DNA from: Chloroflexota bacterium
GTDB lineage: Bacteria; Chloroflexota; Anaerolineae; Aggregatilineales; Aggregatilineaceae
DNA: 10,700 nt
Assembly (NCBI GenBank): GCA_016234525.1
Contig: JACRBK010000155.1
Span: forward strand, 1-10,700
Direction: 5' to 3'
Position 1 is the first letter of the stretch. Each line of letters opens with the position of its first letter. A program made the translations under genes and the position numbers. Shown here in pieces: positions 6,286-10,700 of the stretch. The notes under the pieces were generated by a model. It did no database searches, was not told the origin of the DNA, and was given only the letters and a program-made list of their open reading frames with translations.

Positions 6286-6312
6286 CTCTCCAGGCTATGT
6301 GCTAACAGGCTG

Positions 6313-6349
6313 ATTTCTCTTACGCCATAGACTCCAGGCGTGAGAAAAA
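6313..6349. repeat. Imperfect hairpin after the transposase remnant
   Basis: ATTTCTC-TT-ACGCC (6313-6326) can pair with GGCGT-GAGAAAAA (6338-6349) around a loop of about 11 bases, with a two-base bulge. It could be an old element end or a weak terminator. There is nothing else notable between 6286 and 6438. Confidence 0.35.
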
Positions 6350-6438
6350 TGGCGGTGGGTATAAGCGCGTGCATCTTGGGGTGGAGAAATCCGCCAAAGG
6401 TCCATCATGTCACGGAAGCGGCTGGGTCTCCCGACAGA

Positions 6439-6467
6439 TTGCAGATTGATTGGGTTGGCGCTACAAT
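6439..6467 (+). promoter_or_regulatory. Candidate promoter for the 182-residue protein gene
   Basis: TTGCAG at 6439-6444 and TACAAT at 6462-6467 are 17 bases apart. The -10 box matches consensus at five of six positions, while the -35 box is weak. Transcription near 6474 would give a leader of about 40 bases before ATG 6515, which supports that start over the upstream ATG at 6407. Confidence 0.4.
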
Positions 6468-6514
6468 TACCAGCCGAGCACACGGGGAAAGGAGAGGTAG
6501 AGGAGCTATCTGAT

Positions 6515-7063
6515 ATGCCAATCGCCTATACTAGTTTCGAACCAAACGTGGAAGTTATTGGTCAGAACTTACTCTCATTCATCCAAAACGTCAACGCAGA
6601 ACATATCGAGCCGGTCCTCAGAAAATACGGCCTAGCGGTTATTGAGCCTGAGAAATGGTATCCTCTTCAACAATGGTTGGATGTTCTGAGTGATCTGGCT
6701 ATACAAAGCGGGGGAATGTTTGACCTGGTCGCCATCGGAGCCGCCATCTCGCAAACGGCCCTGATGCCCCCCGAAGTCGAAAAGATGCCTTTTGAGCAGT
6801 TTCTTTTCCTGGTGAACGACGTTTACCAGATGCAGCACCGTAATGGCAAGGCGGGCGAGGTGAAAGTCGAGAAGATTGCCGACCAACATATGAAAATCGT
6901 CGTGCGAGTCCCTTATCCGGATGACCTGGAATACGGTACCACCTACGGCTTTGCCCATCGTTTTTTGCCAAAGGGAACTAAAATACTGGTCGAATATGAC
7001 CCCAGTCTCAAACGGCGTGATCAGGGTGGAGAGTCCACCACGATTCATGTCACCTGGGAGTAA
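6515..7063 (+). CDS. Conserved-looking hypothetical protein, 182 residues
   Basis: I do not recognise this protein with certainty. It is soluble, with no signal peptide or membrane segment. Notable parts are KYGLAVIEPEKWYPLQQWLDVL (about 38-59), GMFDLVAIGAAI (68-79), FLFLVNDVYQMQHRNGKAGE (94-113) and RVPYPDDLEYGTTYGFAHRFLP (130-151). The end ESTTIHVTWE looks like a closing strand. A helical first half, a 'Y-x-x-x-H-R-N-G' motif and a C-terminal sheet vaguely recall the DUF2378 and heme-NO-binding/V4R folds, but no metal or heme ligand can be assigned. The start at ATG 6515 has AGGAG at 6501-6505. A longer reading from 6407 lacks a ribosome binding site and runs through the promoter. It is a single-gene unit with its own terminator at 7085. 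Confidence 0.75.
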   Translation: MPIAYTSFEPNVEVIGQNLLSFIQNVNAEHIEPVLRKYGLAVIEPEKWYPLQQWLDVLSDLAIQSGGMFDLVAIGAAISQTALMPPEVEKMPFEQFLFLVNDVYQMQHRNGKAGEVKVEKIADQHMKIVVRVPYPDDLEYGTTYGFAHRFLPKGTKILVEYDPSLKRRDQGGESTTIHVTWE

Positions 7064-7084
7064 TGAGCCAGGTGCTTAATGGTG

Positions 7085-7121
7085 AACCGGGTAGGAACCA
7101 CCCGTTCCTACCCGGTTTTTT
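7085..7121 (+). terminator. Strong rho-independent terminator
   Basis: The arms 7085-7098 (AACCGGGTAGGAAC) and 7104-7117 (GTTCCTACCCGGTT) pair perfectly over 14 bases around a 5-base loop, followed by T's through 7121. It ends the transcript of the gene stopping at 7063 and lies just before the stop of the convergent amidohydrolase gene. On the minus strand it lacks a T tract, so it works mainly for the plus strand. Confidence 0.9.
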
Positions 7122-7124
7122 GTT

Positions 7125-8516
7125 CTAGGGCTGAAATTCAGGGTGGACGTTTTCGACCAGCGCTTCACCGCGTTCGACCTTACGCTGATAATAGTTGAGA
7201 AATTCGTTGCTCCATCTTTGAGCACGCTCGATGATCGCCTGCTCGTCTAGGTAGACTAATTGGTGGTCGCGCATCAAGAGGTTACCATCGACGATCACAT
7301 CGGCTACATCACTCCCAGAAGCATTGACGGTGATCATAGTGACAAGAACCGGTAGAGTCAGCGGGAACAGCCGGGTATTGTGTGCCAGGTCCAGCGTGAT
7401 AATATCGGCCTTTTTGCCTGGGTCAAGTGTCCCGACCGAATCTTGCAGATTGAGTGCCCTGGCTCCGCCCACCGTTGCCATTTCGAGCGGTGCCCAGGGG
7501 GGCAGCCCACGCTCAGGGCGAGGCATAATCGTGTGCTGCTGTGAAACGGTACGGATCACATTAAACAGGTCATTGGTGGGCATATCGGTGCCCAACCCGA
7601 CATTGACTTTCTCAGCCAGCAGCTTAGGTACGCGCGCGACATTGCCTAACATCGAGTTTGTGAGCGGGCAGTGTGCCACCGAACTCCCCGTTTCTGCGTA
7701 TAGGGCGATTTCTTCGTCATTCAGCTCACAGCTGTGGAAAAACAGGCTCTTCGGCCCCATCAAACCGAGATCGTAAGCGCGCCGGACTTCGCCTTGCGAC
7801 CAGACGGCACGAGCCGCCTTTGTTTCGTCCACCGATTCGGCCAGATGAGTGGCAATGCCCACGTCGTAGCGGTGGGCCAGTTCGACACACTCACGCAGGA
7901 ACCACTCGTGGCAGTTATAGGTTGCTGAGGGGTGAATCCGGTAGGTGATACGACCATTGGCCGCGCCGTGCCATTTCTGAATAGCCGCCTCGGTGCGCGC
8001 CAGGTCGTCTTCTGGGCCTTTCGAGTCACGCAGACGGAGGCTGGTGACCAGCGTTGGTGAGTTTTCCACGCGCAGCCCTGAATCGACTGCGGCGCGCCCG
8101 GCCTCGTCAGGCCACATGTAACAGTCCTGGACGGAAGTTGTTCCGGTTTTGAGGAGATTGAGAAAGCCTAACATTTCCAGATCGTAGGCTGCTTCCTGAG
8201 GAATCCAGGCCCAGGCGGGCCAGACGATCCGGTCCAGGGCGTCGGCAATTCCGGTGAGCGGAGACGTCAAAAACCCGAACAGGGTGAACATGTGACACTC
8301 CCCGACGTGAGTATGGGCATCCACCAGCCCAGGCATCACGATTTTGTCGCTGGCATCGATTATGGTATCGGCCTGGGGGTATTTCTGTTCGAGGATGGAA
8401 GAAGGCCCCACTTCTCGAATGAGATTATCCTGGATGAAAACAGCGCCATTTTCGATGATATTGAAGGGCAGTGAGACGATGATGTAGCGGGCCTTTTTGA
8501 TCAAGACTGTACTCAT
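7125..8516 (-). CDS. Amidohydrolase-family deaminase (ATZ/TRZ / cytosine-deaminase-like)
   Basis: A 463-residue metal-dependent hydrolase with the order of motifs expected for the ATZ/TRZ (chlorohydrolase) branch of the amidohydrolase superfamily. They are the HxH pair H68 and H70 in PGLVDAHTHVGE, H224 in THLAESVDE, H261 in FHSCELNDEE, and D311 in GLGTDMPTND. These residues bind the catalytic divalent metal and activate water. ARALNLQDSVGTLDPGKKADII is the usual return to the small beta-sandwich domain. Members deaminate S-adenosylhomocysteine, 8-oxoguanine, guanine or cytosine, or act on s-triazines; the true substrate cannot be read here. The start at ATG 8516 is supported by AGGAG six bases upstream; earlier starts up to 8729 add low-complexity sequence across a promoter. 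It stands alone, converging on the gene ending at 7063. Confidence 0.9.
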   Translation of the reverse strand: MSTVLIKKARYIIVSLPFNIIENGAVFIQDNLIREVGPSSILEQKYPQADTIIDASDKIVMPGLVDAHTHVGECHMFTLFGFLTSPLTGIADALDRIVWPAWAWIPQEAAYDLEMLGFLNLLKTGTTSVQDCYMWPDEAGRAAVDSGLRVENSPTLVTSLRLRDSKGPEDDLARTEAAIQKWHGAANGRITYRIHPSATYNCHEWFLRECVELAHRYDVGIATHLAESVDETKAARAVWSQGEVRRAYDLGLMGPKSLFFHSCELNDEEIALYAETGSSVAHCPLTNSMLGNVARVPKLLAEKVNVGLGTDMPTNDLFNVIRTVSQQHTIMPRPERGLPPWAPLEMATVGGARALNLQDSVGTLDPGKKADIITLDLAHNTRLFPLTLPVLVTMITVNASGSDVADVIVDGNLLMRDHQLVYLDEQAIIERAQRWSNEFLNYYQRKVERGEALVENVHPEFQP

Positions 8517-8573
8517 AACAATCTCCTGGGTACAAAATGGGGATTCTGACGCATATATCCTGCTCAACAGAGC

Positions 8574-8602
8574 ACTATAACACCGAAAAAGGGTATTCAC
8601 AA
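8574..8602 (-). promoter_or_regulatory. Promoter of the amidohydrolase gene
   Basis: On the minus strand TTGTGA (8597-8602) and TATAGT (8574-8579) are exactly 17 bases apart, 4/6 and 5/6 to consensus. The start of transcription would be near 8567, about 50 bases before ATG 8516. Two bases of the -35 box and the spacer make this one of the better promoter calls in the window. Confidence 0.55.
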
Positions 8603-9006
8603 TTTTGATGAGAATGTAGCGCGTGTGGGGACAAACGCACGACACGATTGGCAATCCCATTGTTTGGATCGAATGGCTGTTATCAAGCGTGCATGAACAG
8701 GCAATCACTGGCGGTGGCGGGGTGATCAACCCAATTACTTTTCAACAGGCCGATTTCTTTTATGACATGGAATCCCGGCGAGGAGGAAAACGGCAGGGAT
8801 CACGAGAAAGTTTGTCTTGAGGCAGGGAAATCGGCCAACGGTTAAAATTAGGGAATGTAAACTATGCAGTGAAGACCAACCGGGAAAATGACAAGCAACT
8901 CCCTCCCCCAAAAGGGCGCAATTTCGACCAAGGGTTAGGATTGTTAAATGGGGCCTGGAGACTGCCTGTAACTACCATCGCCGGGCATGGGCATTATTTG
9001 AGAAGC
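8603..9006. other. Intergenic stretch, no supported gene
   Basis: This runs from the amidohydrolase promoter to the 3' end of the response regulator gene. A 65-codon open frame at 8623-8820 has no ribosome binding site and no recognisable motif. No strong hairpin or terminator was seen after the response regulator stop at 9007. Confidence 0.5.
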
Positions 9007-9438
9007 CTATTCACCCCCACCGGATTTATAAGAATAGCCTCCTGGATTGAGCAGATTGTCTGGTTGCTCATCAGACCGCAAGTGCTCTTTGATCCTGTCG
9101 ATAAGGAAATTCTGGTCGACAGGTTTCTCGATGTAATCGGTGCATCCAGCGGCCAGTGCCCGTTTGTGGTTACTCATCATGGGAATGGCCGTTACGGCCA
9201 GGATCGGGACGCGAGTAAACGCCGAATCCCTTCTTAACTTCTGCGCCACTGCGTAACCATCCAACCCGGGTAACAAGAGGTCCAGTAGAATAAGCGCCGG
9301 TCTGGCCTGTTTAGCAGCCTCAATTCCTTCATACCCGTCACAGGCCTGAATGACCTGGTAACCATGGTGTTCCAAGATAACAGAGAGAAGGTACCTGCTT
9401 TGTTCGTCATCCTCGATAATCAGTATTCTCGTTTTCAT
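9007..9438 (-). CDS. Receiver-only (CheY-like) response regulator
   Basis: A 143-residue protein with one REC domain and a short polar tail of about 25 residues but no output domain. The acidic pocket is E9-D10-D11, the phosphorylated aspartate is D53 (ILLDLLLPGLDGY), the switch threonine is T83 (ILAVTA), and the conserved lysine is K105 (IEKP). All key residues are present, so it should accept phosphate. Such proteins signal by binding a partner, often a hybrid kinase, a diguanylate cyclase or the motility machinery; none is encoded in the window, so it is an orphan. AGGTGA lies 6 bases before ATG 9438. The tail NPGGYSYKSGGGE is glycine-rich and probably disordered. Confidence 0.93.
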   Translation of the reverse strand: MKTRILIIEDDEQSRYLLSVILEHHGYQVIQACDGYEGIEAAKQARPALILLDLLLPGLDGYAVAQKLRRDSAFTRVPILAVTAIPMMSNHKRALAAGCTDYIEKPVDQNFLIDRIKEHLRSDEQPDNLLNPGGYSYKSGGGE

Positions 9439-9742
9439 TTCGACTCACCTACTTCATACTTTTCAGAAATGGCAAGATAGGGGATAAGTAATATGTTGAA
9501 GTGAAAACCGGCTGGAAAATGCCCCCACTACGCCAAGCGGGAGTATGCCCGGGATCTTGAACTCAAGGTGACATGCCAAACTTCCAGTTTTCACTCGCCA
9601 TTGGATACCCCAACTGGCTCTATCTCTGGCATCATGGTTAAGGCGATCAAGTTACATCACCCACCAATGGGTCACTCATCAGTAGCACAATAGCACCGAT
9701 CCCGACCTGCCTGTGGCTTTTCAATATACGCTTGAAGGAACG
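9439..9742. other. Intergenic stretch with a long-spaced inverted repeat
   Basis: No gene is supported here. GTGAAAACCGGCTGGAA (9501-9516) and TTCCAGTTTTCAC (9582-9594) are inverted copies apart from a short insertion in the first arm; about 65 bases separate them. They lie upstream of the response regulator gene and downstream of the SRPBCC gene, so they could be two operator sites or the ends of a small degenerate element. Confidence 0.4.
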
Positions 9743-10195
9743 TCAGAATCCATAGAGGATGGCTGCATCCACAAGCGCCTTCAAATTTTCCAGGCTTTTC
9801 TCCAGGTTTTTGGCGTTCATCCGCTCGACGACGAGCTTATCGGCCACTTTGCCCAGCGCCCCGCCCGGTATTTCGTAATCGACCAGGGCCGTCAGGCGCG
9901 TTTTTTCACCTTCGGGGGTGTACCCCCACTGTTGTGTGCCAACCATCATGCCGCCCATTTGATAGGCGACGTGATCGCCGCGCACCAGTTCCTGAACGGT
10001 CAGGGCAAGGTTGAAGGTGATGCCAGTGGCTTTATATACCAGGATGACCCGGCCATCGACTTCTGGATAGAGACTGTCGGGGGTGGCTTTTTCAACACCA
10101 ACGTACCATTCTGGCAGCCGGTGGGCATCCAGGGCAATCTTATCAATCATCTCTGTCGAGGCATTGATCACGATACTGCGTTCGACGGTGGTCAT
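9743..10195 (-). CDS. SRPBCC-family (START-like/polyketide cyclase fold) protein
   Basis: A 150-residue soluble protein. The start MTTVERSIVINASTEMIDKIALDAHRLPEWYVGVEKAT is the standard opening of SRPBCC proteins: a first beta strand, two short helices, and the conserved Pro-x-Trp/Tyr segment. RVILVYKATGITFNLALTVQE, QQWGYTPEGEKTRLTALVDYEIPGG and the long C-terminal helix with NLEKSLENLKALVD complete the helix-grip fold. These proteins bind hydrophobic ligands, or act as cyclases, dehydrases or Aha1-like chaperone partners; the ligand here is unknown. AAGGAGAG lies about 8 bases before ATG 10195. It is a single gene on the minus strand. Confidence 0.88.
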   Translation of the reverse strand: MTTVERSIVINASTEMIDKIALDAHRLPEWYVGVEKATPDSLYPEVDGRVILVYKATGITFNLALTVQELVRGDHVAYQMGGMMVGTQQWGYTPEGEKTRLTALVDYEIPGGALGKVADKLVVERMNAKNLEKSLENLKALVDAAILYGF

Positions 10196-10300
10196 GTTCT
10201 GTCTCTCCTTAAGGTCAGAGCGACCTCTTCCGGGGCTATCTCAATCGGTTGCGCAGCTATGAGGCTTTCATAAAAGGAGCGACGAAAATCCATTCCCGCT

Positions 10301-10324
10301 AAAAATAAAGAGCCGCATAGCGGC
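10301..10324 (-). terminator. Terminator-like hairpin on the minus strand
   Basis: On the minus strand GCCGC-TAT-GCGGC is followed by TCTTTATTTTT (10310-10300). The stem is short (5 bases, all GC) but the T tract is good. It would end a transcript coming from higher coordinates, about 105 bases before the SRPBCC start. It could instead attenuate transcription into that gene. Confidence 0.5.
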
Positions 10325-10457
10325 CCTTACATTTGAGTTGGAGGGGTGGGGGAAGAGATGCTCTAAGGTTTGCGGGATTTGGGCCGGGAGCATATCCAAC
10401 TCAGATATAATTTTAGTATATCGTCTTATGGGGCCAGGGAACAACCTGGTGAGGCAG

Positions 10458-10477
10458 AATTCACAAATAATTCACAA
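10458..10477. repeat. Tandem 9-bp direct repeat with 11-bp period
   Basis: AATTCACAA occurs at 10458-10466 and again at 10469-10477. The 11-base period places both copies on the same face of the DNA helix, as in binding sites for a dimeric or cooperative protein. Short, AT-rich repeats of this kind also arise by chance. Confidence 0.4.
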
Positions 10478-10575
10478 GAGTCTGAGAACCGCCCCAAAGC
10501 GAGTGACGCTCATCACCAGCAACACATTCCTTCGGTGTGTATAGCCTATTTCGAAACTCATCCTTGTTTGACGAC

Positions 10576-10581
10576 ATTATA
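10576..10581 (-). promoter_or_regulatory. Perfect TATAAT -10 box
   Basis: The minus strand reads TATAAT at 10581-10576. The sequence 17 bases upstream (AGAGTA) is a poor -35 box, and there is no TGn extension. The remaining 10582-10700 is AT-rich and shows no gene. Confidence 0.35.
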
Positions 10582-10700
10582 ACCCAGATCAAACCGATTA
10601 CTCTACGTTTGCACTTGCCGTTCGCTACGCTTTCATGGTAAAAAATAAGTAATTGAATGAATTAGGGATTACATTACACTGTTTAATCTCTTATTTCAAA

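Larger units (their letters stand above)
10301..10570 (-). ncRNA. Candidate small RNA or structured leader
   Basis: On the minus strand a TATAAT box (10576-10581) precedes about 270 bases with no credible reading frame, ending at the hairpin above. Inside are a CCAGG/CCTGG hairpin (10434-10449) and a nested pair. The nested pair is a 9-bp perfect inverted repeat (10334-10342 with 10395-10403), with a 6-bp one (10358-10363 with 10388-10393) directly inside it. I do not recognise it as tmRNA, RNase P RNA, 6S RNA or SRP RNA, and no Rfam class is claimed. Confidence 0.3.

Noticed and set aside
7085..7121. A bidirectional terminator serving the amidohydrolase gene too
   Set aside because: On the minus strand the hairpin is followed by TTCACCATT rather than a T tract, so only the plus-strand role is supported.
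8623..8820. A 65-codon open frame upstream of the amidohydrolase gene
   Set aside because: It has no ribosome binding site or family resemblance and lies just beyond the promoter of the divergent gene.
10338..10582. Short plus-strand frames of 68 and 70 codons near the window end
   Set aside because: Both overlap in different frames, have unnatural composition and no ribosome binding site; the region looks non-coding.

Overview
The window looks like a Chloroflexota-type bacterial chromosome segment of middling GC content. This rests on the style of the insertion-sequence proteins and on the mix of a tungsten-type aldehyde oxidoreductase with soluble one-domain regulators. It is an inference; there is no rRNA or marker gene here to fix the taxon. 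No tRNA, rRNA or CRISPR array was seen.

Region 1 (1-1750) is an insertion-sequence graveyard. It starts with the C-terminal end of an ISL3-family transposase. Next comes one 401-codon reading frame that is a three-way mosaic: an IS21 IstA N-terminus, the DDE core of an IS3/IS481-superfamily transposase, and an IS66 C-terminus. The middle piece carries a one-base deletion, and its true tail is readable in another frame. An IS66-like terminal repeat closes the mosaic at 1614, and a second one begins at 1732, facing the next gene.

Region 2 (1750-5786) is the functional core, a tungsten (or molybdenum) pterin enzyme module. A complete aldehyde:ferredoxin oxidoreductase of 605 residues has all four cluster cysteines. 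It converges on a two-gene unit on the minus strand: a MoaD/ThiS-like ubiquitin-fold protein ending in Gly-Gly, then a small DUF1952-like protein that also ends in glycines. A radical SAM/SPASM protein resembling the tungsten-cofactor oxidoreductase maturases diverges from the MoaD gene. Likely division of labour: the oxidoreductase oxidises aldehydes with ferredoxin as acceptor, the MoaD-like protein supplies sulfur for its pterin, and the radical SAM protein matures the enzyme or its cofactor.

Region 3 (5787-6300) is another decayed transposase-like remnant (zinc ribbon plus helix-turn-helix) spread over three frames.

Region 4 (6300-10700) holds four intact, apparently single genes: an unrecognised 182-residue protein with its own promoter and a strong terminator, an ATZ/TRZ-type amidohydrolase with a good promoter, an orphan receiver-only response regulator, and an SRPBCC-fold protein. 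The last 500 bases have no credible protein gene. On the minus strand they show a TATAAT box, nested inverted repeats and a terminator-like hairpin, so a small RNA or structured leader is possible there.
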